Shown piece after piece: positions 40,686 to 49,499 of a stretch of 64,000 nucleotides of DNA. The stretch is from assembly GCA_049299895.1 (NCBI GenBank), contig JBAQYF010000019.1:73231-137230 (forward strand), given 5' to 3'. A program made the position numbers and the translations under genes. The notes beneath the pieces are model-generated. The model ran no database searches. It was not told where the DNA came from and worked only from the letters and a program-made list of their open reading frames with translations. The stretch comes from CAIYYO01 sp049299895. GTDB taxonomy: Archaea; Altiarchaeota; Altiarchaeia; IMC4; QMZM01. Within the stretch, counting starts at the first letter, position 1, and every line of letters begins with the position of its first letter.

Positions 40686-41318
40686 TTAGAATTCCGCGAG
40701 CAGGCTGGTTACTTCCACGTCTCTCATGTCGTGGAAGTCTTCGTAGAATGACGCTACAGCGAAACTGCTGGTGCGTTTCTCCCAGAACGTGACCACTTCG
40801 TCTGCGTATTTTCTTATCTTGTCTGCCGCATCTTTAGGGGATACGGGAACTGCTGCTATCACCTTTTTAGGCCCCTGCTTTCTTACGGATTCGATAGCCG
40901 CTATCATCGTGTAGCCGGTCGCCAGGCCGTCGTCCGTGATTATGACCGTCTTTTCGCGCAGCGCGGGCAGGGGTTTGTTCCCGCGGTATATCTTCATGCG
41001 GCGCCGTATCTCTTTGTAGACTCCGTCTGCTATCTTCCGTATCTCTGATTCATCGAGGCGCAATTCTTCTGCTATCCCGGGATTCAGTATGACGTCGCCC
41101 GCCGAGGTTACGGCGCCGAATCCCACTTCCGGGCTCCAGGGGATCGGGAGCTTGCGGGGTATTATCACGTCAAGAGGTGCGTTAAGCGCTTTTGCTATCG
41201 GGTAACCTACCGGCACCCCTCCCCGGGGTATGCCCAGGACTATCACGTCCTCCCCTTTGTATTTTTCCAGGGGCTTTATCAGCGCTTTCCCTGCATCCAG
41301 CCGGTCTTTGAACAGCAT
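40686..41318 (-). CDS. Phosphoribosyltransferase-domain protein (COG1926 type)
   Basis: 210 residues. VIVLGIPRGGVPVGYPIAKA (about 25-44) and the PRPP-binding loop TVIITDDGLATGYTM (about 126-140) define a type I PRTase, with the PRKLPIPWSPEVGFGA segment of the COG1926 group. In this group the PRTase is often fused to other enzymes; here it stands alone. Cytoplasmic; substrate base unknown. Confidence 0.85.
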   Translation of the reverse strand: MLFKDRLDAGKALIKPLEKYKGEDVIVLGIPRGGVPVGYPIAKALNAPLDVIIPRKLPIPWSPEVGFGAVTSAGDVILNPGIAEELRLDESEIRKIADGVYKEIRRRMKIYRGNKPLPALREKTVIITDDGLATGYTMIAAIESVRKQGPKKVIAAVPVSPKDAADKIRKYADEVVTFWEKRTSSFAVASFYEDFHDMRDVEVTSLLAEF

Positions 41319-41402
41319 GTTTTTCGTTTATCAATTGTTTTTTATTCCTTATTACATGGTCCAAAGCGTACCCGGAGAAGATAATAAACATAGGAGCAAT
41401 CA

Positions 41403-41423
41403 GTTATCCGCCGGAGGGATAAC
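41403..41423. terminator. Hairpin after the inositol-phosphatase-like gene
   Basis: GTTATCC (41403-41409) and GGATAAC (41417-41423) form a perfect 7-base stem with a 7-base loop, starting four bases beyond the stop of the gene at 41427 on the minus strand. No T-run follows at once, so termination is only a guess. Confidence 0.3.
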
Positions 41424-41426
41424 GTA

Positions 41427-42197
41427 TCAGATTCTCAGGAGTTCGAGCAATTCCTTATGCACCAGGCCGTTCGAGGCGACGGCGTCCTTCGATTTCAGGT
41501 TGAAGGATTTTCCGTCTATGTCCGATACTATGCCGCCTGCCTCTCTTACGATGAGTGTCCCGGAGGCTATGTCCCATGGATTCTGTTTCAGCATAAAGAA
41601 TGCGTCGACCCTGCCGCAGCCGAGGTAGGATAGTTCCAGCTCCGATGCGCCTATCTGCCGCATCCGGTCGGTCACGGGCTTTATTTTAGAGTACGCAATG
41701 ATCGCCTTATTCACTGTCTCCGGGTCGTGGCCGTGGCAGAAGCAGACGAACGCGTCGCGGATACTGGCTTTTGCAGATACCCTTATTTTTTGGTCATTCA
41801 GATACGCTCCCATCCCGTCAACTGCATGGAAGAGTTCGTCCTGGAAGGGGTAATATACTACGCCCAGAACGGGCACGTCGTTCTTTGCAAGGGCAATGGA
41901 TACGTTAAAGAATGGATTCCTTATGGAGTAATTGGTTGTCCCGTCCAGGGGATCTATCACCCATTCGTATTCCGAACCGGTGTCTTCGAGGCCGGATTCC
42001 TCTGCAAGAAAAGAGTATTCAGGGAATTCTTTTTTCAGGGCCTCTTTTATCAGTTTTTCTGAAGCCAGGTCCGAGTCTGTCACTATGCTGCGGTCTTTCT
42101 TGTATCGGACAGAGACCCTTCCGTAGTTTGCCATGAGTATCTTTCCAGATTCATATGCGGCTTCTTTGGCAGCCTTTAGTTCTTTTTCCAGCATCAT
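41427..42197 (-). CDS. Inositol monophosphatase/archaeal FBPase-family enzyme
   Basis: 256 residues. Metal and catalytic motifs in order: FLAEESGLED (about 62), EWVIDPLDGTTNYS (about 78-91) and QNPWDIASGTLIVREAGG (about 207-224), the complete Mg2+-dependent phosphatase set. Archaeal relatives hydrolyse inositol phosphate and fructose 1,6-bisphosphate, so either role is possible. The second Met at 42194 could equally be the start. Confidence 0.9.
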   Translation of the reverse strand: MMLEKELKAAKEAAYESGKILMANYGRVSVRYKKDRSIVTDSDLASEKLIKEALKKEFPEYSFLAEESGLEDTGSEYEWVIDPLDGTTNYSIRNPFFNVSIALAKNDVPVLGVVYYPFQDELFHAVDGMGAYLNDQKIRVSAKASIRDAFVCFCHGHDPETVNKAIIAYSKIKPVTDRMRQIGASELELSYLGCGRVDAFFMLKQNPWDIASGTLIVREAGGIVSDIDGKSFNLKSKDAVASNGLVHKELLELLRI

Positions 42198-42332
42198 CCT
42201 AATTTTTTACAAGCAGCTCCGCTCTTTTTTTCATCGCATCGTACAATCGGTTTCCCTGATAAAACATATGGAAAAGAGTATTTAAGATTCACGCGCGCAC
42301 ATATAGGCCTAAAAACCCAAATAGTTGACCTT

Positions 42333-44042
42333 ATGGCAAAAGAGATATCCTTCGAGATAAAAGACAAGGACATAGCAGGGAGGATCGCAAGGCTCAGGAT
42401 AGGGGAGCACGAGCTTGAGACACCCACTATTATGCCGGTCTACAGCCCGATTAGGCCGCTTATAACCCCAAAAGAGCTTTGGGACACGTTCGGCTGCAGG
42501 GCCCTTATGACGAATTCTTATATCATACTCAAAAACCCGCAGTTGAAGGAGGACATCCTGAAAAGAGGGATACATGATTACCTGGGCTTCGAAGGGGTCA
42601 TAGCGACGGATTCGGGCTCCTACCAGCTTATGGAATACGGGAACGTTACTGTCACGAACAAGGAGATCATAGAATTCCAGGAGAACATAGGCTCGGACAT
42701 AGCTTCTTTCCTGGACATCCCAAGCCTGCCCGATGCATATAAGCCGAGAGCCGAAGAGCAGCTTGAGATAACGCTTGAGAGGGCAAAAGAAGCAATCGAT
42801 GCGAAATTTTTGGTCAACGCAGGGGTGCAGGGCTCAACGCACCTAGATTTAAGAGAGAAGGCGGCAAAAGAGCTTGGAAAGGATTACAGGCTTTGCGCAG
42901 TCGGGGGAATAGTCCGCCTTATGGAGATGTACCGCTTCTCAGACCTTGTAGATATAATATCCACGGTAAAACAGAATCTTCCGGCTAACACGATAGTGCA
43001 CGCATTCGGCCTCGGGCACCCGATGGTATTCTCCCTTGCCGTCGCCATGGGATGCGACCTGTTCGACTCCGCAGCCTATGCGCTGTACGCGGAGGGCATG
43101 CGTTACCTGACGCCTACGGGCACTATGAGACTGGAGGAATTAAGCTATCTGCCGTGTAGTTGTCCCGTCTGTTCAAAGCACGGGATGGGCATAAAGGAAC
43201 TGCCCCAGGAAGAAATAGTAAGAGAACTAGCACGCCACAACCTTTATATCAGCATGCAGGAAATAAACACGATTAAGCAGGCGATAAAGGAGAACGCGCT
43301 ATGGGAGCTTGTGAACATGAGATGCAGGGCGCATCCGCAGCTCTACAAGGGCCTGCTCACATTGCTGGAACAGGAGTACCTCGCGGAATACGACCCGATA
43401 ACAAAGAGGTCTGCGTTCTACTACCAGGGCATCGAGTCGGAGAAAAGGACCGAGGTAACCAACGTGAAGAAGAGGATAGCAGGCATCCAGTCGAACAACA
43501 AGGCGGAGATAGCGCCCTTCGGAGCGGTTCCCTGGGAACTCTCGGACATTTACCCGTTCAACTCCTTCAGGGACGAAATAGAGTACACAGGCTGCAAGAT
43601 ATCGGATCTATCCAAGGTCCGCGCCATAATGGAATACCAGTTCGGAACAGGCGCAGGAGAGCTGATACCCGACAAGGCAGTGATAAAGAAATCCAAAGCG
43701 ACCAGGAGGATACGGGGGATATACGTCGGAGGAGAATTGATCGCCGCGGTAAGGGCATCCGATCATTTCATAATACCCCATGAGAGGCTCGCAGAACAGC
43801 TACATGCCAAATTCCCTTATCCCAGGTTGCGCGTAAAGATAGACGATGAAGCAGTCGAGTTCGTAAAAGACGGGAAGAGCGTCTTTGCAAAATTCGTTAC
43901 CGACATAGACCCGGACCTGAGAGCAGGAGACGAAATACTCGTAGTCGACAAAGACGACAAACTACTGAGGACGGCAACACTCGTCATGTCCCCGAAAGAG
44001 GCACTCGACTTCGAGCGGGGAGTAGCGGCAATAACAAGATAA
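42333..44042 (+). CDS. tgtA: Archaeosine tRNA-guanine transglycosylase
   Basis: 569 residues. TGT barrel with ATDSGSYQLMEYG (general-base Asp, about 92), NAGVQGSTHLDLREKAAKEL, VHAFGLGHPMVF and DLFDSAAYALYAEGMRYLTP (nucleophile Asp, about 245), and the zinc motif CSCPVC (about 275-280). The linker domains follow, then a C-terminal PUA domain (about 450-525). Exchanges guanine 15 of tRNA for preQ0, the first tRNA step to archaeosine. The PUA domain and overall length are specific to Archaea and support the kingdom assignment. Full length. Confidence 0.95.
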   Translation: MAKEISFEIKDKDIAGRIARLRIGEHELETPTIMPVYSPIRPLITPKELWDTFGCRALMTNSYIILKNPQLKEDILKRGIHDYLGFEGVIATDSGSYQLMEYGNVTVTNKEIIEFQENIGSDIASFLDIPSLPDAYKPRAEEQLEITLERAKEAIDAKFLVNAGVQGSTHLDLREKAAKELGKDYRLCAVGGIVRLMEMYRFSDLVDIISTVKQNLPANTIVHAFGLGHPMVFSLAVAMGCDLFDSAAYALYAEGMRYLTPTGTMRLEELSYLPCSCPVCSKHGMGIKELPQEEIVRELARHNLYISMQEINTIKQAIKENALWELVNMRCRAHPQLYKGLLTLLEQEYLAEYDPITKRSAFYYQGIESEKRTEVTNVKKRIAGIQSNNKAEIAPFGAVPWELSDIYPFNSFRDEIEYTGCKISDLSKVRAIMEYQFGTGAGELIPDKAVIKKSKATRRIRGIYVGGELIAAVRASDHFIIPHERLAEQLHAKFPYPRLRVKIDDEAVEFVKDGKSVFAKFVTDIDPDLRAGDEILVVDKDDKLLRTATLVMSPKEALDFERGVAAITR

Positions 44043-44105
44043 TATCCCGTATCCGGCGGTCTGGCAGCATTATCAGATAACAACATAGTATTATGCTTTC
44101 GTAGT

Positions 44106-44128
44106 GCCTAACTTTTATAGGTTATCAC
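44106..44128 (+). promoter_or_regulatory. Promoter resembling that of dtxR-feoB
   Basis: GCCTAAC-TTT-TATAGG followed by TTATCAC, ahead of the gene at 44142. The dtxR promoter has GCCTAAC, five bases, TATAGG (8057-8074) and later TTATCAC (8090-8096). Here only the CCTAA half of the DtxR box is present. Metal regulation is a guess; the TATA role is likely. Confidence 0.35.
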
Positions 44129-44141
44129 ATAATGATATAAC

Positions 44142-44324
44142 ATGGTCTACGTGCGCGCAAAGAAGATAAAGGGCCAGACGTATTACTATCTGGTTAAATC
44201 TGTCCGCGAGGGCGAAAGGATCAGGCAGGTGTCCCTGGAATACCTCGGAGGGGATCGGCCAAGCGGCGAAAAACTGCGAAGACTCGAGAAAAAATACCGC
44301 AGGAGCGCATCAACGGGCCCATGA
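44142..44324 (+). CDS. Small basic protein resembling a transposase N-terminal domain
   Basis: 60 residues, strongly basic: MVYVRAKKIKGQTYYYLVKS, then VREGERIRQVSLEYLGG and a charged helix LRRLEKKYRR. The beta-strand pattern (VRxKKxKGxxYYYLVxSxREGxxxRQ...YLG) is that seen at the start of IS1634-like transposases, and also in short stand-alone archaeal proteins. It has its own TATA and no further transposase sequence, so it is probably a real small nucleic-acid-binding protein. Overlaps the convergent lipoprotein gene by 15 bases. Confidence 0.6.
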   Translation: MVYVRAKKIKGQTYYYLVKSVREGERIRQVSLEYLGGDRPSGEKLRRLEKKYRRSASTGP

Positions 44325-44909
44325 GTAGCATAGTTCCTTCAGATCGACGTCATCTATCCTGGGGCACAAACCAGGGTTCCTGGACTGGATCGCAACGGTC
44401 CTGAAACATTCGTCCTTTTTGCTCTGTGTAACAACCATGTCGCATATCGTGGCATTCCTGCCCTGCGACGCGACCTCTACGTAGCAGGCGTCCGTCTGAG
44501 CGGGATCGCTTATCTTATCGCACAGGGTTATATTCGACATGGTTCTTGCTATCCAGTAATAACAGAGGTCTCTTCCGTTCAGGACTTTGGCATCCTCGCA
44601 AAACGAGGAATCCCCGCGGACCCAGGCGACGCAATAATACTGGTATCCCTCGTCAGGTATCTCGCCGCATATCCTCTGGTTCCCGGAATACTTGGCGACT
44701 TTCACATAACAGATGGATTTGGTATCGTTCACCTGTATCCGGTCGCATGGGGAGGTATCAACGTGCATGAGAGCCGCGTCCATGTAGCAGCGGTCCAGGT
44801 CCACGGTGTCGGAATTCTCCTCGCATATGGCTATCAGATCGGACTTCTTGCTCATGCAGCAGGAGAACAGGATAATGAACACTACCAGGATATAAGCCAA
44901 CTTGTTCAT
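44310..44909 (-). CDS. Cys-repeat lipoprotein or secreted protein
   Basis: 199 residues from ATG 44909 (the frame opens further upstream, but a GTTTATTTATC TATA element sits at about 44931-44941). Signal segment NKLAYILVVFIILFSCCMSK with a lipobox-like Cys pair. The rest is about six copies of a 30-35 residue unit, roughly C-x-x-I...(D)x(C)Y-x-x-V/I-A, for example LCDKISDPAQTDACYVEVAS and ICDMVVTQSKKDECFRTVAI. Regular paired cysteines suggest a helical solenoid held by disulfides outside the cell. Function unknown. Confidence 0.65.
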   Translation of the reverse strand: MNKLAYILVVFIILFSCCMSKKSDLIAICEENSDTVDLDRCYMDAALMHVDTSPCDRIQVNDTKSICYVKVAKYSGNQRICGEIPDEGYQYYCVAWVRGDSSFCEDAKVLNGRDLCYYWIARTMSNITLCDKISDPAQTDACYVEVASQGRNATICDMVVTQSKKDECFRTVAIQSRNPGLCPRIDDVDLKELCYSWAR

Positions 44910-45181
44910 CGTATAAAGGATTAAACTACAAGGAGATAAATAAACATTTAGATCAATCATGTTATCGCCGCTATTACAGTTATGGTATTGTTGCATACCC
45001 AGCGCACTCCGGAGGGGATCTATATAGTCTAGTATTCGTTCTTGGTAGAAGGCTGACCGTTTACCGTAACAATCTCCCTCAATCCCCGGATTAAAAGCAG
45101 TTCTCAGTCTGCTAACCGGTCGACGCAAGCTTTTTGTCTACATCGCCGAATAATCCCCGGAGGAGACGGTCCCGGAGTGAT

Positions 45182-45910
45182 TTACGTCTTTATCATGAAT
45201 CTCACCGCCAGAAACGGCTCCATATTCTGGTGCGGCACTCCTTCCCCGGTGTTGTTGATCTCTATGCTGTAGTCGGACATGTTGAGATCCGGGGGCGGAG
45301 CAGCATATAGATTTGTCCGGGTTATTTTGCCCGGGACTGCACCTGTCGGATCGGCGGTAGTTCCGGTATCAGACCCAACCAACCAGGCATCGTGCTTGTG
45401 GACAGGCATCTGTTCCAGGGTTATGTTAATTGTCTCGTTTCCGCCCCTGGAGCCCTGGGCTCGGTTGATAAGCCCGTCTCCCTGGCCTTTTCCGATGGGC
45501 ACCCTGCTACGCATGTCAGGCAACTTGAAAGTAGTGGCACCGTTTCCCCCATACAGGATGCCGATATAAAAATATAAGGCAGGATAATCCACTATGTTCA
45601 GCTCCTGGCCCTCGCACGCAAGCCACCCGGAAGGCACGGTATCCCCGGCAAACATCCTGATCTCCCCGGTATAGACCGACGGCCAGCTTGTCCGGCAATC
45701 CCCTGCCAGGCATATCCCCGGGGAGGATAACCTGCTGCCCGCGCCTGATATATTTATGTCCCCAGCAAGGCTGACACCGCCGGACGCATTGACCCCTCCG
45801 TTTTTTATTATGACGCTACCGCTCTGGGCCATGAGCATCGCGGAAATCATAAACACTGCGACTACGGACGCAATTTCCAAACCTCCTGAAGCCTTAAAAT
45901 TGAATTCCAC
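45182..45910 (-). CDS. Secreted phage tail-collar (Mdp-like) domain protein 3
   Basis: 242 residues. N-terminal membrane/signal segment (about 10-30), a spacer with PGICLAGDCRTSW (C-x4-C), then a tail-collar domain: GEIRMFAGDTVPSGWLACEG, YPALYFYIGILYGGNGATTF and KLPDMRSRVPIGKGQG, and a C-terminal half with HKHDAW and a PHQNMEPFLAVRFMIKT end. This is the fold of phage short tail fibres and of bacterial microcystin-dependent-protein (Mdp) family members, which trimerise. Last gene of the surface operon; three bases after its upstream paralogue. Confidence 0.85.
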   Translation of the reverse strand: MEFNFKASGGLEIASVVAVFMISAMLMAQSGSVIIKNGGVNASGGVSLAGDINISGAGSRLSSPGICLAGDCRTSWPSVYTGEIRMFAGDTVPSGWLACEGQELNIVDYPALYFYIGILYGGNGATTFKLPDMRSRVPIGKGQGDGLINRAQGSRGGNETINITLEQMPVHKHDAWLVGSDTGTTADPTGAVPGKITRTNLYAAPPPDLNMSDYSIEINNTGEGVPHQNMEPFLAVRFMIKT

Positions 45911-45913
45911 TTT

Positions 45914-46651
45914 TTAAGTTTTTATGATATACGCGATCACCAAGTATGGTTGCATGTTCTCGTGCGAATACCCACTTCCGGCATTTAGTGTTTCAATAGA
46001 ACCGTTGGCCATGGATAAGGAGCCCTCCAAGAGAGAATACCGATTGCGGCTGGGATCTATTCCAAAAACATTCCCGCTTGGAGTACTCGAATCCCCGTTC
46101 CCCGCAGCATAAGCCTTCAGCATCCCGGTGTGAGTGTGAAGCGGCATCTGGCTTAAGGTCAAGTTCTCCGACTCGTTGCCCCCCATCTCGCCAAGGCTTC
46201 TATCGGTCAGCCCGTCTCCCTGACCTCCCCCAATAGGAGATCTACCCCTCAGGTCGGGCAGCTTGAAAGTAGTATCACCGTCTCCGCCGTATGCGATCCC
46301 GATCACGGCGTACAATGCAGGGTAGTCAGCGATGTTCAGCTCCTGGCCCTCGCACGCAAGCCACCCGGAAGGCACATTATTCCGTGCAAACATCCTTACT
46401 TCTCCAGTTAGGCCCCCGGACCAGGTTGTCCTGCATGTCCCGGCGATGCACAGCTCGGGCGCATATACCTTTGACCCCGACCCGTAAACGTTTATGTCTC
46501 CGGCCGTCTCAATGCTGTCTGAAAGCAACACCTGCCCGTCGCGCACTGTAAAGTTCCCGCTGCAAATCAATGCAGATACGAGACAGAACAATAAGACAAA
46601 TGGAACGATATGCATTTTCTTCAACTTACGCGATTTGTTTTTCAATTTCAC
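45914..46651 (-). CDS. Secreted phage tail-collar (Mdp-like) domain protein 2
   Basis: 245 residues with the same plan: signal helix (about 15-32), APELCIAGTCRTTWSGG spacer, collar core with VPSGWLACEGQELNIADYPA, KLPDLRGRSPIGGGQG and a HTHTGML loop, ending SHENMQPYLVIAYIIKT. Closest to protein 3: both have SGWLACEGQELN. Starts immediately after the stop of protein 1 (46652). Confidence 0.85.
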   Translation of the reverse strand: MKLKNKSRKLKKMHIVPFVLLFCLVSALICSGNFTVRDGQVLLSDSIETAGDINVYGSGSKVYAPELCIAGTCRTTWSGGLTGEVRMFARNNVPSGWLACEGQELNIADYPALYAVIGIAYGGDGDTTFKLPDLRGRSPIGGGQGDGLTDRSLGEMGGNESENLTLSQMPLHTHTGMLKAYAAGNGDSSTPSGNVFGIDPSRNRYSLLEGSLSMANGSIETLNAGSGYSHENMQPYLVIAYIIKT

Positions 46652-47386
46652 TCAGGTTTTGATCATGTAATTCAATACGACATAAGGTTTCATATTATTA
46701 TGAGGCAGCCCCCCTCCAACAGCAGAAATGTTGGCTCCGGTTGAGGACATGTTTACAAGAACGGTCGTGTTGCTGCTGTAGCGGAGTGCTCCACCCTGGC
46801 TTCCTGGCACGTTCCCGCCAGGGTTATCTCTGTTGGAGGTGCTACTACCGATTGAATGGGCGCTGTGATTATGCACAGGCAGGTTGACTGCCGAGAGGGT
46901 CACGCTCTCGTTCCCTCCGGAAACGCCAAGATCCCACTCCGTCAGACCCTCGCCCTGTCCGGCCGCTATCGGCGCCCTGCCCCGGAAGTCCGGTATCTTG
47001 AACGACGACACGCCGTCTCCGCCATACGTTGTACCTATCACGACAAAGAGATCCGGGTAAGCGGAGGGATCAAGCGACGTTCCGTTGCAAAAGAGCCATC
47101 CCACAGGCTCATTAGATCCCGCATATAGACGTATCTCGCCAGTGTTGGCCCCGGACGAATCCCAAGCAGTCGTGCAGCTTCCCGCCAGGCATACCTTCGA
47201 CGCATATATCTTTGCGCCCGCGCCGGACAAGTTGAGCAAGGAATTTGCCTCTATGCCTCCGGACACGTTAAGGGTTCCGTTGCGCAGATTAACCTCCCAA
47301 CTCTGAACGAGATATGATACCAATATCCCTGATGCCGCAGCGAGCAGCAAGTAATATTTCAGCCTGCTTTGACGGAATTTACTCAT
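46652..47386 (-). CDS. Secreted phage tail-collar (Mdp-like) domain protein 1
   Basis: 244 residues. Signal/anchor helix (about 10-26), ASKVCLAGSCTTAWDSS spacer, and a collar domain that differs most from the other two (VGWLFCNGTSLDPSAYPDLF, KIPDFRGRAPIAAGQGEG, VHNHSAHS), ending NNMKPYVVLNYMIKT. The three genes arose by tandem duplication with divergence, especially in the loop after the H-x-H motif, where receptor contact would be expected by analogy with phage fibres. Confidence 0.85.
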   Translation of the reverse strand: MSKFRQSRLKYYLLLAAASGILVSYLVQSWEVNLRNGTLNVSGGIEANSLLNLSGAGAKIYASKVCLAGSCTTAWDSSGANTGEIRLYAGSNEPVGWLFCNGTSLDPSAYPDLFVVIGTTYGGDGVSSFKIPDFRGRAPIAAGQGEGLTEWDLGVSGGNESVTLSAVNLPVHNHSAHSIGSSTSNRDNPGGNVPGSQGGALRYSSNTTVLVNMSSTGANISAVGGGLPHNNMKPYVVLNYMIKT

Positions 47387-47425
47387 TTTCTAAGTAGATA
47401 ATAATTATATGGGAGTCAATAAATT

Positions 47426-49465
47426 TCATAATAGGGTGTTCGACGCAAGCTTGCCCCGCATGCAAAGGCTGCCCGCCGAATCGATATAAGCCATATTCGT
47501 TCCTGCGCTGTTTTGCACCACAAAAGAGCCCTCCCCGGGATACGAGCAATCCAGATCGTAGTCGCTGCAAGTCGTATCCTGTATGCAGAGGTTGCCCCAT
47601 TCGTCTATATATGACACGGTCGCATCGCTGCTGTTTTGCACCAGGAACGTCCCGTCCGGCGGAGCACTGCACGACCCGCCCGCGATGCAGGATCCAGTCA
47701 AACGGATCTCTCCAGCATCGCTAAATGATGCAACCTTGTCGCCCGAACTGTTACGAACATAGAAATACGTAATCTGCGAACCATCGTCCAAAACCGCCAA
47801 AACAGTTACAGTATTATTGCACGAACCGCTAACGCCAAAGGGGATGACAATAGCCCAATACTCTTTCCTGGCTGACGCAACGCCTTCAGACGTTTCAATG
47901 CCTTCAACGCCCAGATCGAAGGCAGACTCATTTACATAACCCGTCGACAGTTTCTTTGCAGACATGCTATCATAGTTTCCCGGGAATACGCCGTAACTGA
48001 TATTCCCCGCGCCGATCACACCCGCCCCGGAACATGACATGTCCGCGTTGGCGGCAACCTGTATGTCGATCATTACGTTCCCCATGTTCGTGATATTGGT
48101 GCTGTTGGCAGAACTGCTATTCTGCCCAGGACTCATAGAACCAAAACTTACGCTATCCTCCAAGACCGACAAAGCGACCAATTGATCGACGATACTATCC
48201 CCTGCAGAAGAATTTGAATTATCAATTGAATCACTGGCAGAAACATTACAGGTCCAGGTCCCGTTCAAAGCCTCATGATGCAAAGTGAACGCACAGGATA
48301 CGTTCCGTTCATTTCCGCTCTCGCTTGTAAAAGAGCAGCTTGAATTAGTATAATGAACGTTGTAATCGTCCGGGTCTGGCGAGGAAACGGTCTGGTGATA
48401 AAGGGTCGCGTCGGCAGAAACGATATCCTGGTACCCATTGACGTCCGTGACCGAAGCGTTGCACAAGACAATGGTATCGTCTGCCACAGACAGGCCGATA
48501 TTCCCGCCGTCAGAATCGGAAAGAGAGACTCCGTCAACCACGGGAGCCTCGTTAGACCCTGACAGGTTGAAAGGATAGCTTGCATTCATCGCCCCGCCGT
48601 CGTCGCTTACAAGCACGTTGCCCTCGTTGTCGCACAATTCCGCGTAGGCCCTGTACTCCCCTGCGGGATTGTCGGAAGTATTCCATGCGCCGGAATTCCA
48701 CCACACCTGATCAAGCGCAAGCCCGGAGCCTGCCGTAATGATCCTCGGGGAAGAGTCGTTGACTATCGTAGCCTCGTCGATCCACGCCCCCTGTTCATTC
48801 TTCTTTTGCACGACCATGCGCAGGTATGCAAGTATGGAAGTAGACCCGGAGTTGTTCACCTCGGATTTGTCCACGCCGAAATAAGAGGACCCGGATAACA
48901 TGAGGCCGCCGGTATTATTGACGTATACGTTCACAGTCCATATCTCCTTGTATTCGTCCCCGTAGGGGATAGTGTAATTGTATTCGTAGGTCAATCCGCT
49001 GGAAATAGACCCTGCGGGAGTCATCGAGGCGTTGTTCACTGCCGCGGTCCCACCCTTCAGGAGAAGCGTGATCACTGCCGAATCGAGGCTGGATGCTCCG
49101 CCGATGTCGGTCGCGTTGACCCGTATCCTTATATCCTGCCCCTGGGTGAAAGAGGCAGATGCGCCCAGGGAGGAATCGTATGTCAGGGGCGAGGAGACAG
49201 TCATCTGTATGTCGGCTATGGTAATGACCCTTACCTCGCTTACTTCATACGTCCCGGCGGAGGAACAATTAACCCACCAATAATAGTCTCCCAGATCAAG
49301 GGACTCGTTTATGGTCAGGGACTGCTCCGTATTATTCGCTATCTCGCAGGAATCGCAGGCAAAGGCCGGACCTGAAAGCAGAAAGACGCAGAGACAAACG
49401 TAAATGGAACAAACGATTCCATGCGCTCGCATCGTGCGCCCAATCTTCTTTCTATTCGCTTTCAT
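47426..49465 (-). CDS. Large secreted protein with C-terminal strand repeats
   Basis: 679 residues from ATG 49465; the frame is open further to 49516 but overlaps the upstream gene. Signal peptide (IVCSIYVCLCVFLLSGPAFA). Ig/CARDB-like beta domains follow, with many N-glycosylation sequons. Near the C-terminus two short repeats, TFLVQNSSDATVSYIDEWGN and SFVVQNSAGTNMAYIDSAGS, each followed by an L-C motif, resemble the N-terminal spacers of the tail-collar proteins (C-x4-C). No enzyme motif. Position between the Cys-rich and collar genes suggests a surface or fibre part. Confidence 0.75.
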   Translation of the reverse strand: MKANRKKIGRTMRAHGIVCSIYVCLCVFLLSGPAFACDSCEIANNTEQSLTINESLDLGDYYWWVNCSSAGTYEVSEVRVITIADIQMTVSSPLTYDSSLGASASFTQGQDIRIRVNATDIGGASSLDSAVITLLLKGGTAAVNNASMTPAGSISSGLTYEYNYTIPYGDEYKEIWTVNVYVNNTGGLMLSGSSYFGVDKSEVNNSGSTSILAYLRMVVQKKNEQGAWIDEATIVNDSSPRIITAGSGLALDQVWWNSGAWNTSDNPAGEYRAYAELCDNEGNVLVSDDGGAMNASYPFNLSGSNEAPVVDGVSLSDSDGGNIGLSVADDTIVLCNASVTDVNGYQDIVSADATLYHQTVSSPDPDDYNVHYTNSSCSFTSESGNERNVSCAFTLHHEALNGTWTCNVSASDSIDNSNSSAGDSIVDQLVALSVLEDSVSFGSMSPGQNSSSANSTNITNMGNVMIDIQVAANADMSCSGAGVIGAGNISYGVFPGNYDSMSAKKLSTGYVNESAFDLGVEGIETSEGVASARKEYWAIVIPFGVSGSCNNTVTVLAVLDDGSQITYFYVRNSSGDKVASFSDAGEIRLTGSCIAGGSCSAPPDGTFLVQNSSDATVSYIDEWGNLCIQDTTCSDYDLDCSYPGEGSFVVQNSAGTNMAYIDSAGSLCMRGKLASNTLL

Positions 49466-49499
49466 AGACCATCTTCGCATGATAAATGGATAAAGTAGC

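Noticed and set aside
42273..42332. Possible riboswitch or RNA leader before tgtA
   Set aside because: Only about 60 bases separate a TATA-like element from the start; there is no conserved preQ-type structure I can recognise.
45182..47386. Provirus suggested by tail-collar domains
   Set aside because: The proteins have signal helices and sit in a run of surface genes; no terminase, portal, capsid or integrase is present.
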